Assembly (NCBI RefSeq): GCF_004004555.2
Contig: NZ_SACP01000016.1
Location: 62,001-126,000 of the forward strand
Length of the DNA: 64,000 nt
Origin: Methylobacterium oryzihabitans
GTDB taxonomy: Bacteria > Pseudomonadota > Alphaproteobacteria > Rhizobiales > Beijerinckiaceae
Reading direction: 5' to 3'
The translations under genes and the position numbers were made by a program. A model generated the notes under the pieces. The model did no database searches. It worked only from the letters and a program-made list of their open reading frames with translations, and was not told where the DNA came from. Of the stretch, positions 1 to 8,892 are shown piece by piece (position 1 is the stretch's first letter; every line of letters starts with the position of its first letter).

Positions 1-1
1 G

Positions 2-814
2 ACGCTCGACGCGATCGAGCCGACGCCGGAGGGCGGGCTTCGTATCGGCGCGCTGGTGCGCAACACCGATCTCGCGGCGGATGCCCGGGTGCGGCGGGAC
101 TACGCGGTGCTGAGCCGGGCGCTGCTCGCCGGCGCCTCGGGCCAGTTGCGCAACAAGGCTACCACCGCCGGCAACCTGCTGCAGCGCACCCGCTGCCCGT
201 ACTTCTACGACACGGCGCAGGCGTGCAACAAGCGCCAGCCCGGCTCGGGCTGCTCGGCGCTCGACGGGATCAGCCGGGGGCTCGCGGTGATCGGGGCGAG
301 CGAGCACTGCATCGCGACCCATCCGGGCGACATGGCGGTGGCGATGCGCGTCCTCGACGCCACCGTGGAGACGGTCGACGGCGGCGGCGCCACGCGATCG
401 ATCCCGATCGCCGAGTTCCACCGGCTGCCGGGCGACAAGCCGGAAACCGACACCACGCTGAGGGCCGGCGAGCTCATCACGGCGGTGACGCTGCCGAAGC
501 CCCCGGGCGGGCGGCACGTCTACCGCAAGGTGCGCGACCGGGCGTCCTACGCCTACGCGCTGGTCTCGGTGGCGGCCGTCGTGCAGCCGGACGGGACGGG
601 GCGGGTGGCGTTCGGCGGGGTCGCGCACCGGCCGTGGCGGGTCGAGGAGGCCGAGGCCGAGCTGCCGAAGGGCGCCAAGGCGGTGACGGCGCGCGCCTTC
701 GCGGGCGCCAGGCCGACCCACGACAACGGGTTCAAGCTGACCCTCGCCGAGCGGACGCTCGGCGCGGCGCTGCACGAGGCGCAGGCTCCCGGACGAGAAG
801 GGGTGAGGCCATGA
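2..814 (+). CDS. paoB: Aldehyde oxidoreductase FAD-binding subunit, PaoB/YagS-like (5' truncated)
   Basis: The C-terminal ~270 residues of the FAD subunit of a xanthine-oxidase-family enzyme; the reading frame is open from the first bases of the window, so the start lies outside. The stretch [17 protein letters not shown] is the FAD-domain signature. It is followed by CPYFYD and a cysteine pair ([12 protein letters not shown]). That loop is typical of the PaoB subclass, which binds an extra [4Fe-4S] cluster besides FAD. In E. coli PaoABC the subunit passes electrons from the molybdenum site during periplasmic oxidation of aromatic aldehydes. The stop overlaps the start of the next gene (ATGA), so the two are translationally coupled. 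The [2Fe-2S] subunit would lie upstream, outside the window. Confidence 0.93.
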   Translation, partial: TLDAIEPTPEGGLRIGALVRNTDLAADARVRRDYAVLSRALLAGASGQLRNKATTAGNLLQRTRCPYFYDTAQACNKRQPGSGCSALDGISRGLAVIGASEHCIATHPGDMAVAMRVLDATVETVDGGGATRSIPIAEFHRLPGDKPETDTTLRAGELITAVTLPKPPGGRHVYRKVRDRASYAYALVSVAAVVQPDGTGRVAFGGVAHRPWRVEEAEAELPKGAKAVTARAFAGARPTHDNGFKLTLAERTLGAALHEAQAPGREGVRP

Positions 815-3030
815 AGTTCGACACGCCCGCGGGGCAGAACCCGATCGACCAGCTCAAGGTGGTGGGCAAGGCCACCGACCGCATCGACGGCAAGTACAAG
901 ACCACCGGCACCGCGCCCTACGCCTACGAGCGCCACGACGTCGCGCCGAACCAGGCCTACGGCTACGTGCTCGGCGCCACCATCGCCAAGGGCCGGGTGC
1001 GCGGCATCGACACAGCGGCGGCCCGGCGCGCGCCCGGCGTGGTGGCGATCGTCACGACGCTCGACACGCCGCGGCTGGAACGCGGCCGGATGAACGCCGC
1101 CTACCTGTTCGGCGGCGACGCCATCCAGCACTACCATCAGGCGGTCGCCGTGGTGGTGGCCGAGACCTTCGAGCAGGCGCGGGCGGCGGCGTTCCTGGTG
1201 AGGGTCGACTACGCGCCCGAGCCCGGGCGGTTCGACCTCGCGGCCGAGGCGCCCGCCGCGCCGCCGGTCGGCGGCAACAGCGGCGAGGGCAGCGGCGCCG
1301 CGGGTGCCGAGCGCGTCGGGGACTTCGAGGGGGCGTTCGCGCAGGCGCCGGTCCAGCTCGACGCGACCTACGCCACCGCCGACGAGAGCCACGCGATGAT
1401 GGAGCCGCACGCCACCATCGCGGCGTGGACCGGCGACAGGCTCACGCTGTGGACCTCCAACCAGATGATCGCCTGGAGCAAGGGCAGCGTCGCCAAGATC
1501 CTCGGCCTCAAGCCGGAGAACGTCCGGGTCGACTCGCCCTATGTCGGCGGCGGCTTCGGCGGCAAGCTGTTCGTGCGCGCCGACGCGGTGCTGGCGGCCT
1601 TGGGTGCCAGGGCGGCCGGCCGCCCGGTGAAGGTGGCGCTGACCCGGCCGCTGATCGCCAACAACACCACCCACCGGCCGGCGACGATCCAGCGCATCCG
1701 GCTCGGCGCGACGAAGGACGGAACCCTCACGGCGATCGGGCACGAGAGCACGTCCGGCAACCTCGCCGACGGCAAGCCCGAGACTGCGGTCGACCAGACC
1801 AAGCTGCTCTATGCCGGCGCCAACCGGCTGACCGCGATGAAGCTCGCCCGCCTCGACCTGCCGGAGGGCAACGCGATGCGAGCGCCCGGCGAGGCGCCGG
1901 GCCTGCTGGCGCTCGAGGTCGCCATGGACGAGATGGCGGAAAAACTCGGCATCGATCCGGTCGAGTTCCGCATCCGCAACGACACCCAGACCGACCCGAT
2001 GAAGCCGGGGCGCCGGTTCTCGCACCGCAACCTCGTCGGCTGCCTGCGGACCGGAGCGGAAAAATTCGGCTGGGCGAAGCGCAACCCGACGCCCGGCCAG
2101 GTCCGCGACGGTCGCTTCCTCGTCGGCATCGGCATGGCGGCGGGCTTCCGCAACAACCTGCTGGTCAAGTCCGGGGCGCGGGTGCGGCTCGATCGCGACG
2201 GCAGGGTGACGGTCGAGACCGACATGACCGACATCGGCACCGGCAGCTACACCATCATCGCCCAGACCGCGGCCGAGATGATGGGCGTGCCGCTCGACCG
2301 CGTCGTGGTCCGTCTCGGCGATTCCGACTTTCCGGCCTCGGCCGGGTCGGGCGGCCAGTTCGGCGCGAACAATGCGACCTCCGGCGTCTACGCCGCCTGC
2401 GTGCAGTTGCGCGAGGCGGTGGCGCAGCGGCTCGGCATCAACTCGGCCGACGCGGTGTTCGCCAACGGGCAGGTGCGGTCGGGCAACCGCGCCGTCCCGC
2501 TCGGCGAGGCAGCGCAAGCGGGCGAGCTGAGCGCCGTGGACGCGATCGAGTACGGCGACCTCGCCAAGACCTACCAGCAATCGACCTTCGCCGGCCACTT
2601 CGTCGAGGTCGGGGTCGATGCCGACACCGCCGAGGTGCGGGTGCGGCGGATGCTGGCGGTCTGTGCCGCCGGGCGGATCCTCAACCCGAAATCCGCCCGC
2701 AGCCAGGTCATCGGCGGGATGACCATGGGGGTCGGCGCGGCGCTGATGGAGGAACTCGCCGTCGACACCCGGCGCGGCTTCTTCGTCAATCACGACCTCG
2801 CCGGCTACGAGGTCCCGGTCCACGCCGACATCCCGCGCCAGGAGGTGATCTTCCTCGACGAGGCCGATCCGATCTCCTCGCCGATGAAGGCCAAGGGCGT
2901 CGGCGAGCTCGGCATCTGCGGCGTCGGCGCGGCGGTGGCGAACGCGGTCTACAACGCCACCGGCGTGCGGGTGCGGGATTTCCCGATCACCCTCGACAAG
3001 CTGATCGAACGCATGCCCGACGCGGCGTGA
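811..3030 (+). CDS. paoC: Aldehyde oxidoreductase molybdenum-binding subunit, PaoC/YagR-like
   Basis: 739 residues, normal length for PaoC. It carries the xanthine-oxidase large-subunit signatures: YVGGGFGGK, the cofactor-binding MRAPGEAPG, and near the C-terminus [10 protein letters not shown], whose Glu is the expected catalytic base at the molybdenum centre. The start ATG overlaps the paoB stop. Family knowledge: PaoC holds the molybdopterin cytosine dinucleotide cofactor and oxidises aldehydes to acids in complex with PaoA and PaoB. The physiological substrate cannot be read from sequence. A strong GC hairpin seven bases after the stop probably ends the operon. Confidence 0.95.
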   Translation: MKFDTPAGQNPIDQLKVVGKATDRIDGKYKTTGTAPYAYERHDVAPNQAYGYVLGATIAKGRVRGIDTAAARRAPGVVAIVTTLDTPRLERGRMNAAYLFGGDAIQHYHQAVAVVVAETFEQARAAAFLVRVDYAPEPGRFDLAAEAPAAPPVGGNSGEGSGAAGAERVGDFEGAFAQAPVQLDATYATADESHAMMEPHATIAAWTGDRLTLWTSNQMIAWSKGSVAKILGLKPENVRVDSPYVGGGFGGKLFVRADAVLAALGARAAGRPVKVALTRPLIANNTTHRPATIQRIRLGATKDGTLTAIGHESTSGNLADGKPETAVDQTKLLYAGANRLTAMKLARLDLPEGNAMRAPGEAPGLLALEVAMDEMAEKLGIDPVEFRIRNDTQTDPMKPGRRFSHRNLVGCLRTGAEKFGWAKRNPTPGQVRDGRFLVGIGMAAGFRNNLLVKSGARVRLDRDGRVTVETDMTDIGTGSYTIIAQTAAEMMGVPLDRVVVRLGDSDFPASAGSGGQFGANNATSGVYAACVQLREAVAQRLGINSADAVFANGQVRSGNRAVPLGEAAQAGELSAVDAIEYGDLAKTYQQSTFAGHFVEVGVDADTAEVRVRRMLAVCAAGRILNPKSARSQVIGGMTMGVGAALMEELAVDTRRGFFVNHDLAGYEVPVHADIPRQEVIFLDEADPISSPMKAKGVGELGICGVGAAVANAVYNATGVRVRDFPITLDKLIERMPDAA

Positions 3031-3036
3031 GGAACG

Positions 3037-3060
3037 CGCGCGGCGGTCCCCCGCCGCGCG
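3037..3060 (+). terminator. GC-rich hairpin after paoC
   Basis: Ten-base-pair perfect stem CGCGCGGCGG / CCGCCGCGCG with a 4-base loop, beginning 7 bases after the paoC stop. There is no clear T-run, so it could act as a weak intrinsic terminator or an mRNA 3'-end stabiliser. Confidence 0.5.
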
Positions 3061-3160
3061 TAGAGCACTTCGCGATCGCAACGCGATCGCGAAGTGCTCT
3101 AGGTCTTTGAATTTGCCGCATTTTCTGCGACGAACCGGTATCCACTTCGTCGGAAAATGC
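3061..3160. repeat. Double-hairpin intergenic palindrome
   Basis: Two adjacent palindromes fill the space between the convergent paoC and patatin genes. The first is a perfect 19-bp inverted repeat (3061-3079 and 3083-3101) with a 3-base loop; its core is CGCGATCGC. The second pairs GCATTTTC (3118-3125) with GAAAATGC (3153-3160) and, inside it, CGACGAA (3128-3134) with TTCGTCG (3146-3152). The second half resembles a short repeat I remember as common between genes in Rhizobiales. It may serve as a bidirectional terminator for the two converging genes. Confidence 0.7.
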
Positions 3161-3161
3161 T

Positions 3162-5558
3162 TTAACGGACGGTCCCGAGATACCGCTGGAACTCCCGCAC
3201 GTTGCCGGCGGTGCAGATCTGGCGCGACAGGTAGTCCTGGACCGAACCCGACAGCCACCAGCTCATCGACAGTTCCTTGATCCCGGGCGCCCTGCGGGGC
3301 TCGGGGGCGGGCGCCGCGAGGGCGCAGCCGGCGGCGCCCGGCGTCGGCAACTGATCGTCGACCGACAGCGAGAAGGCGCGCTCGCCCGTCGCCAGCGTCG
3401 CCTCGGCGGCGTGCCCGTCGCGGGTGGCGTAGAGCGTGCGCAGCGGGGCGGCGGGCACCGCGTACCAGTCGACCGCCATCAGGCTGCGCTCCGGCACCGG
3501 CTGGCCGGCGCCGGAGACGCGCACCGATTCCGAGGTCGGGTTGTTGGTGACGTGCAGGATCACCGGCTTCAGGTCCGGCCGGACGGCCTCGATCGCCCGG
3601 GCGAGTTCGGCGGCCGTGGTCAGGCCGTCGTTCTCGAAGTAGCCGCCGTCGACCAGCATGTCGTAGGGGCCGGCCTTGTCGGGATCGGGGATGCCGGGCC
3701 GGTAGACGAGGGCCGGCGGCGACAGCACCGGGAACCGGGCGCTCGCCGTGGCGGCGGTGGAGAGGCGGAAGGCCCGTTCGGGCCTCCTGGCCGCCGTCGG
3801 CGGCGCCCCGCCGTCGCAGCCATGCGGCGTCCCGAGCGTCTCGTGGACGTCGATGGCGGCGGGAAAGATCCGCTCCTCCCGCGCGCCCTCGCACCAGAAC
3901 GGCAGCAGGTCCGACAGGATCGCCCGCCGTCCGTCCAGGGTCGACGTGGTGTTCAGCAGCAGCAGCGGGGACCAGCGCGCCTCCTTGCCGGGGAAGCGCC
4001 CGAGGGGCCGCGCGAGGCCGCCCTCCGCCGCGCCGTCCCGGGCCGGCACGACGCGCCGGTACTGGTCCTCGAACGCCTGTTCGAGCAGGACCGCCCGGTC
4101 GCCGGCGCCGAGGGCCTGGAGCGCGAAGCCGAACAGGTCGCGGAACACCAGCCCGATCACCGGGCGCGACAGGAAATCGCCGGAGGCGAGGCCCTGGAGG
4201 CAGGTCTTCCAGGTCATCGGGCCGCGCTCGGTGCCGTGGCCGAACAGCGTCGACGGCGCCTCCCGGCACGGCGGCGCGCCGTCGGGGCCGGCATCGTCGA
4301 GGGCCGCCCGGATCATCGCGGCGCCGACCGCGCCGCCGGAGACGCCCGAGATGGCGAACAGGCGGGTGCGGAGCGCCGGCTGGCTGGCGTCGAGCATGTC
4401 GCCGACGACGCTCGCGGTGAAGAACGCCGCGCGGCTCGCGCCGCCGGCGCTCGCCAGGATGACCGGGTCGGCGCGGCACTCGCCGCCGCCGGGGCAGTTG
4501 GCCCGCGTCCAGGCGTCGAGGGCCCCGCGCAGGTCGGCGCGCTGGACGCTGGCGGCCCCGTCGACTGGGCGCAGGGCATGGAATTGCGGCGTCAGGCCGC
4601 TCAGGACCGCGCAGGCGAGCAGCAGCAGACCGAGGAGCGGCAGCCTCAGGTAGTGCGACCACGTCGACAGGTAGGCGAGCACCGAGAGCGGCAGGGCGAG
4701 GATCACCGGGACCAGCAGCGCGCGCGGGAAGGCGGCGGCGACGTGGTCGGGCCGCGCCACGGACCACAGCCAGACCGCCGCCAGGGCGGTGAGGCAGGCG
4801 AAGGCGAAGACGTCTCCGCGCGGATAAGTCCCGAGGGCGAGCAGGCGGCGGGTCTCGGTCTGGCGCTCCTCCAGGAACCACAGCGGGGTGGCGTCGCTGA
4901 GCAGGCTGCTGCGGGAGCCGAAGCGGAAGTCGTCCCAGTAGTCGAGCCAGGACTCGTACCGGGTCTCGGCGTCGAGGAAGCGCAGGCGCAGGAAAACGTA
5001 GGCGCAGTAGACCAGCGTCGCGCCCGCGAGCAGCCACAGCAGCCAGCCCGGATCGGGCTGCCCGAGAATGTCCTGGGCGGGGCCGAGATCGCCCCGCGCG
5101 CCGGTGATGCCGACCCAGACGGTGCCGAGGCAGCCCAGACCGAGCAGCCGCGGGACCCAGGCCGAGGCCAGCCGGTAGCGGTCCTGCAACCTCTCCCGCA
5201 CCCGGTCCGGCAGCGGCAGGCGCTGGCCGGGCGCCGCCCAGGCCTGCTGCGCCAGCACCTTGCGCGCCGCGAAGTGGACGATGCCGGCCCAGAGCAGCAC
5301 GAGGCCGAAGAAGGCGACCCAGTAGGCCGGCTGCCTGCCGAACTCCATGAACAGGTCCCGCGCCGGGGCGGCCTTCCGGAACAGCACGAAGGCGAGGGCG
5401 ACGCTCGCCGCGCTGACCCGGCACACCCACAGCACCCGCGCCCAGCGCAGGACCACGTCCCACGCCCGCGCCACGGAGGGCCGGGCCGGATCCGGGTCCG
5501 GTTCGGGATGCGGCAGATCCGATCCGAAATACGGGAAGCGCGGATGGTGCGGGGTCAT
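3162..5558 (-). CDS. Membrane-anchored patatin-like phospholipase
   Basis: 798 residues. The N-terminal ~380 residues contain several hydrophobic spans (for example AYWVAFFGLVLLWAGIVHF and LLGLLLLACAVLSGL), so this half is a multi-pass membrane domain. The rest is a patatin-type acyl hydrolase: an oxyanion-like ASAGGASR loop, the nucleophile elbow GVSGG (GxSxG), and VDGGYFENDG supplying the Asp of the Ser-Asp dyad. Probable role: lipid acyl hydrolysis at the inner membrane; the substrate is unknown. The ATG at 5558 was chosen because AGAAGGG sits just upstream; the frame stays open for another 23 codons. It is divergent from the di-haem cytochrome gene, with a 159-base shared promoter region. 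Confidence 0.85.
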   Translation of the reverse strand: MTPHHPRFPYFGSDLPHPEPDPDPARPSVARAWDVVLRWARVLWVCRVSAASVALAFVLFRKAAPARDLFMEFGRQPAYWVAFFGLVLLWAGIVHFAARKVLAQQAWAAPGQRLPLPDRVRERLQDRYRLASAWVPRLLGLGCLGTVWVGITGARGDLGPAQDILGQPDPGWLLWLLAGATLVYCAYVFLRLRFLDAETRYESWLDYWDDFRFGSRSSLLSDATPLWFLEERQTETRRLLALGTYPRGDVFAFACLTALAAVWLWSVARPDHVAAAFPRALLVPVILALPLSVLAYLSTWSHYLRLPLLGLLLLACAVLSGLTPQFHALRPVDGAASVQRADLRGALDAWTRANCPGGGECRADPVILASAGGASRAAFFTASVVGDMLDASQPALRTRLFAISGVSGGAVGAAMIRAALDDAGPDGAPPCREAPSTLFGHGTERGPMTWKTCLQGLASGDFLSRPVIGLVFRDLFGFALQALGAGDRAVLLEQAFEDQYRRVVPARDGAAEGGLARPLGRFPGKEARWSPLLLLNTTSTLDGRRAILSDLLPFWCEGAREERIFPAAIDVHETLGTPHGCDGGAPPTAARRPERAFRLSTAATASARFPVLSPPALVYRPGIPDPDKAGPYDMLVDGGYFENDGLTTAAELARAIEAVRPDLKPVILHVTNNPTSESVRVSGAGQPVPERSLMAVDWYAVPAAPLRTLYATRDGHAAEATLATGERAFSLSVDDQLPTPGAAGCALAAPAPEPRRAPGIKELSMSWWLSGSVQDYLSRQICTAGNVREFQRYLGTVR

Positions 5559-5717
5559 GGCGTCACCCTTCTGGGGCGGGGGCCTCGCCGTCCCGCCTCC
5601 CATGCCCGAGGCGGCACCATCCTGCATCCTCTGTTCGGATGAGGCGCCGGGATCCGGGCTTGCCTACCATTCGCGCCGAGCGGCGGCGGGGGCGCCGGCG
5701 GCGACGGGGGGCGTGCC

Positions 5718-7517
5718 GTGACCGGGTGCAAGGCTCCAATCGAGACTTCACGCAGAACGCCATGGTTCGCGGCCGTCGCCGCCGGGGCGATGCTCGTGGC
5801 GGGACCGGCCGCCACCGCGGCACCCGAGGAAGGTCCGGTCCACTTCGCCGACCAGTCGTGGAGCGAGACCGACCGGGCGTGGTTCTACGGCGCCAGCCAG
5901 GGCTCGCAGATCATGCCCTATGCCTGGTTCCTGTCGCTGGAGGCGCCCGAGGGCGGCGGGCTGTTCGTCGCCGACCGGCTGGAGCGGTTCGGCTACCTGC
6001 CCAATCCCTATGACGGCCGCACCGGCCCCGCCACCGGCCTGCCGGTCGGCTTCGTCAAGGACGTCGACGATCGCGGCGAGTGGGTCGGCATGACCTGCGC
6101 CGCCTGCCACGTGAACCGGGTGTCGCTGCGCGGCCGCACGATCCAGATCGACGGCGGGCCGACCAACGCCGACATGTTCGCGTTCATCGCCGAGCTCGGC
6201 CGCGCGCTGACCCTCACCGCGTCCGACGACGCCCGGTTCGACCGCTTCGCCCGCCGGGTGATCCCGGCGGAGCTGTCGGGGCAGGGCGGGGCCGACCGCC
6301 GCCGCCTGCGCGCGAGCCTGACGCGGTTCGCCGGCGACTTCGCCCGCTACGTCGAGCAGAGCCGGGCCAGGGTGGCGTGGGGGCCGGGGCGCCTCGACGC
6401 CTTCGGGATGATCTTCAACCGCGCCACCGGGATGGACCTGCGCGACCCGCGCAACATCGCCGAGCCGAACGCCCCGGTCAGCTACCCGTTCCTGTGGGAC
6501 ACCTCCTGGCACGACTGGGTGCAGTGGAACGGCTCGGCGCCGAACAACCTCGTTGTCGAGCGGCTCGGCCGTAACGTCGGCGAGGTGCTGGGCGTCTTCG
6601 CCCATGCCGACATCCGCGAGCCGACGCTGCCGCCGCTGTGGTTCCAGACCTCGGCCGACCGGCTCAACCTCATGCGGATCGAGGGCCGCCTGCGCGATCT
6701 CACGGCCCCGGGCTGGCCGAATGCCGTCGCGCCGCCGACCGAGTCCCAGCGCCAGGACGCCGCCGCCGGCAAGGTCCTGTACGACCGGCTCTGCCTGTCG
6801 TGCCACGCCATCGCGCCGACCGGGCCGGACCGCCGCCAGAGCGTGACGCTGACGCCGCTCGACCGGATCGGGACCGACCCGGCGATGGCGCGCAACGCCG
6901 AGTCGCGGCAGGCGTTCAGCGGCATCCTGGAGGGCGTGCGGATGCCGTTCCTGGTCACGACCCCGCCGCTGCCGGAACGGCTGCGCAGCCTCGACCTCGT
7001 CGCGGCGATCGTCGCCGGAGCGATCCTGGAGCCGGTCGACCTGCTGCAGAACCCGAGCCGCCTCGGCGCGGATCAGGCCGACATCGTCGCCCGCCTGCTC
7101 AAGCGCGGCGCCTCCGAGAGGGAAGCGCGCAACGAACTCCTCAACACCATGTCCGGAGCCGGCGGCAAGGATCTCGTCGCCCGCTTCCTCGGCGACCGGC
7201 GCGACCGCGATCTCCTCGTCTACAAGGCCCGCCCCCTGAACGGAGCCTGGGCGACCGGCCCGTTCCTCCACAACGGTTCGGTACCGAACCTCTACGAATT
7301 GCTGCTGCCGTCGGACCAGCGCTCGAAGACCTTCCGGGTCGGAAGCCGCGAGATCGACGAGACGAAGATCGGCTTCCGCTCGGACATCGGCCCGTTCCTG
7401 TTCGATACGTCGCTGCCCGGAAACTCTAATGCAGGACATGAAGGTCCAGACTATGGAACGAGCAATCTTACGGAAGCGGAGCGCCGCCAGTTGATCGAGT
7501 ATCTGCGCACGTTGTAG
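5718..7517 (+). CDS. Secreted di-haem cytochrome c (RoxA/di-haem peroxidase-like)
   Basis: 599 residues starting with GTG. The N-terminus is a signal peptide ending near GPAATAA, so the protein is periplasmic. Two haem c motifs are visible: CAACH at residues 127-131, in the family context MTCAACHVN followed by IDGGPTNADMF, and CLSCH at 359-363. This two-haem arrangement with a long spacer matches the group usually named di-haem cytochrome c peroxidase, distantly related to the rubber oxygenase RoxA. Whether it reduces peroxide or oxygenates an organic substrate cannot be told here. A LuxR-type regulator and a P450 follow on the same strand. Confidence 0.82.
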   Translation: MTGCKAPIETSRRTPWFAAVAAGAMLVAGPAATAAPEEGPVHFADQSWSETDRAWFYGASQGSQIMPYAWFLSLEAPEGGGLFVADRLERFGYLPNPYDGRTGPATGLPVGFVKDVDDRGEWVGMTCAACHVNRVSLRGRTIQIDGGPTNADMFAFIAELGRALTLTASDDARFDRFARRVIPAELSGQGGADRRRLRASLTRFAGDFARYVEQSRARVAWGPGRLDAFGMIFNRATGMDLRDPRNIAEPNAPVSYPFLWDTSWHDWVQWNGSAPNNLVVERLGRNVGEVLGVFAHADIREPTLPPLWFQTSADRLNLMRIEGRLRDLTAPGWPNAVAPPTESQRQDAAAGKVLYDRLCLSCHAIAPTGPDRRQSVTLTPLDRIGTDPAMARNAESRQAFSGILEGVRMPFLVTTPPLPERLRSLDLVAAIVAGAILEPVDLLQNPSRLGADQADIVARLLKRGASEREARNELLNTMSGAGGKDLVARFLGDRRDRDLLVYKARPLNGAWATGPFLHNGSVPNLYELLLPSDQRSKTFRVGSREIDETKIGFRSDIGPFLFDTSLPGNSNAGHEGPDYGTSNLTEAERRQLIEYLRTL

Positions 7518-7577
7518 GAGATATTTTTCGGGGATCGAGACAGTGCTGACGCCAAGGTGCGCTTGAACACGGCGTGA

Positions 7578-7599
7578 ATATTTTGCTATCCTAAAATAT
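7578..7599. promoter_or_regulatory. AT-rich inverted repeat upstream of the LuxR-type gene
   Basis: ATATTTT (7578-7584) and AAAATAT (7593-7599) form a perfect 7-bp inverted repeat around an 8-base spacer. It stands out in very GC-rich DNA and lies 79 bases before the regulator's ATG. It could be an operator, or part of a promoter for the regulator and P450. Confidence 0.35.
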
Positions 7600-7677
7600 C
7601 GATTGACGGCGGGACATGAAGGTCCCCCGGCAGGCCTTTGCGCTCGCGTCGATCGGGCGGGGCAACGGAGCACCGCG

Positions 7678-8814
7678 ATGCAGGATCTCGAGACGTATTC
7701 GCGGCTGGTCGGCTCGATCTACGACCGCGTCGGGCAGCCCGAACAGTGGACGTCGCTGCTGGAGGACGTCACCGGCTTCGTCGGCGGCCGGGTCGGGCAG
7801 CTCGCGATCTTCAGCCTCGACGGCAAGCGCAAGCCGACCTGGGCGGTGTCCGGGTTCGACCGCACCGCCTACCGGACCTTCCTGTACCGGCACGCGACCG
7901 AGGATCCGCGGCTGCCCTACATCCTGTCCAACCAGGGACGGGTGATCCGGGCCGAGGAGGGCGTCGACGAGCGCCACTTCCGCGAGACCGCCCTGTTCAA
8001 GGAGGTCGTGCGCCCGTTCGGCATCGAGCACAGCCTCGTCAGCTTCTTCGCCAAGGAGGCCGACGTGATGGCGACGCTGGCGGCGATGCGCGACGAGGCC
8101 GCCGGTCCCTTCGGCGCCGAGGAGGCCGGGCGGCTCGCCCTCCTCGTTCCGCACCTGCGGCGCGCCTTCGAGTTCTACGCGCTGCTGCGCCACACCGGCG
8201 ATCGCGCCGCCGACCTCGCCTCCGCCCTCGACCTCCTCGACGCGGCCGTGATCCTCACGGATTCGCGCCTGCGGGTCACCCATGCCAACCGCTCGGCCGA
8301 GGCGCTGGCCCGGTCCGGATCCGGCTTGTCGCTCGACAACGGCAGCCTCGCCTTCCGCAGCCACCACTGCTCGCGCCGGCTCGCCAAGGCGGCCGAGGAG
8401 GCGCTGGCCGCGGCGAACGGCGAGGTCCGGATCGACCAGGCCGATCACATCGCGGTGGCGTCCGGCGACGAGGGCTTTCCCTACCGCGTCTCGCTCCACC
8501 CGCTGTCGCGCCGCACCGAGACCGGCGACGACCCGAGGTCGCAACTCGCGGTGGTGATCCGCACCGGCGCGCCGCGGTCGCAGGAGGGCGCCGCCTCCCG
8601 GCTCCAGACGCTGTTCGGCCTCACCGCGGCCGAGGCGTTCCTCGCCGGCGCCATCGCGTCGGGCCGGTCGCTGCACGCCCATGCCCGCGACCGCGGCGTG
8701 GCGATCTCGACCGTGCGCACGCAGTTGCGGTCGCTGTTCGCCAAGACCGAGACCCGGCGGCAGGGCGAACTGGTGGCGCGGTTGCGCGAGGGGCTCGACG
8801 TGTCGCTGTCGTGA
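7678..8814 (+). CDS. LuxR-type helix-turn-helix transcriptional regulator
   Basis: 378 residues. The last ~60 residues form a GerE/LuxR DNA-binding domain (LFGLTAAEAFLAGAIASG, then ISTVRTQLRSLFAKT, where the recognition helix is expected). The ~300 N-terminal residues are a sensory region with PAS-like features (VILTDSRLRVTHANRSAEAL) but no receiver domain, so it is not a classical response regulator. The ATG at 7678 fits best. An in-frame ATG at 7603 would add 25 residues, but that extension (GHEGPPAGLCARVD) looks non-coding. It may control the flanking cytochrome and P450 genes. Confidence 0.8.
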   Translation: MQDLETYSRLVGSIYDRVGQPEQWTSLLEDVTGFVGGRVGQLAIFSLDGKRKPTWAVSGFDRTAYRTFLYRHATEDPRLPYILSNQGRVIRAEEGVDERHFRETALFKEVVRPFGIEHSLVSFFAKEADVMATLAAMRDEAAGPFGAEEAGRLALLVPHLRRAFEFYALLRHTGDRAADLASALDLLDAAVILTDSRLRVTHANRSAEALARSGSGLSLDNGSLAFRSHHCSRRLAKAAEEALAAANGEVRIDQADHIAVASGDEGFPYRVSLHPLSRRTETGDDPRSQLAVVIRTGAPRSQEGAASRLQTLFGLTAAEAFLAGAIASGRSLHAHARDRGVAISTVRTQLRSLFAKTETRRQGELVARLREGLDVSLS

Positions 8815-8830
8815 GGGCGCGGGCTGGTCG

Positions 8831-8858
8831 GACCCTCCCCCCTCTGCGGGGGAGGGTC
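8831..8858 (+). terminator. GC hairpin between the LuxR-type gene and P450
   Basis: Perfect 11-bp stem GACCCTCCCCC / GGGGGAGGGTC with a 6-base loop, starting 16 bases after the regulator stop and ending 34 bases before the P450 start. It is a candidate terminator or attenuator, and also resembles the CCCTC/GAGGG repeats found elsewhere in this window. Confidence 0.45.
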
Positions 8859-8892
8859 GGGTGTGGCGATTCAACTCCAACCGAGGCCGGTG

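Noticed and set aside
3411-5642. A 743-codon plus-strand open frame opposite the patatin gene
   Set aside because: Composition is biased to Arg, Gly, Ala and Gln without any domain; the minus-strand frame carries the complete patatin motifs.
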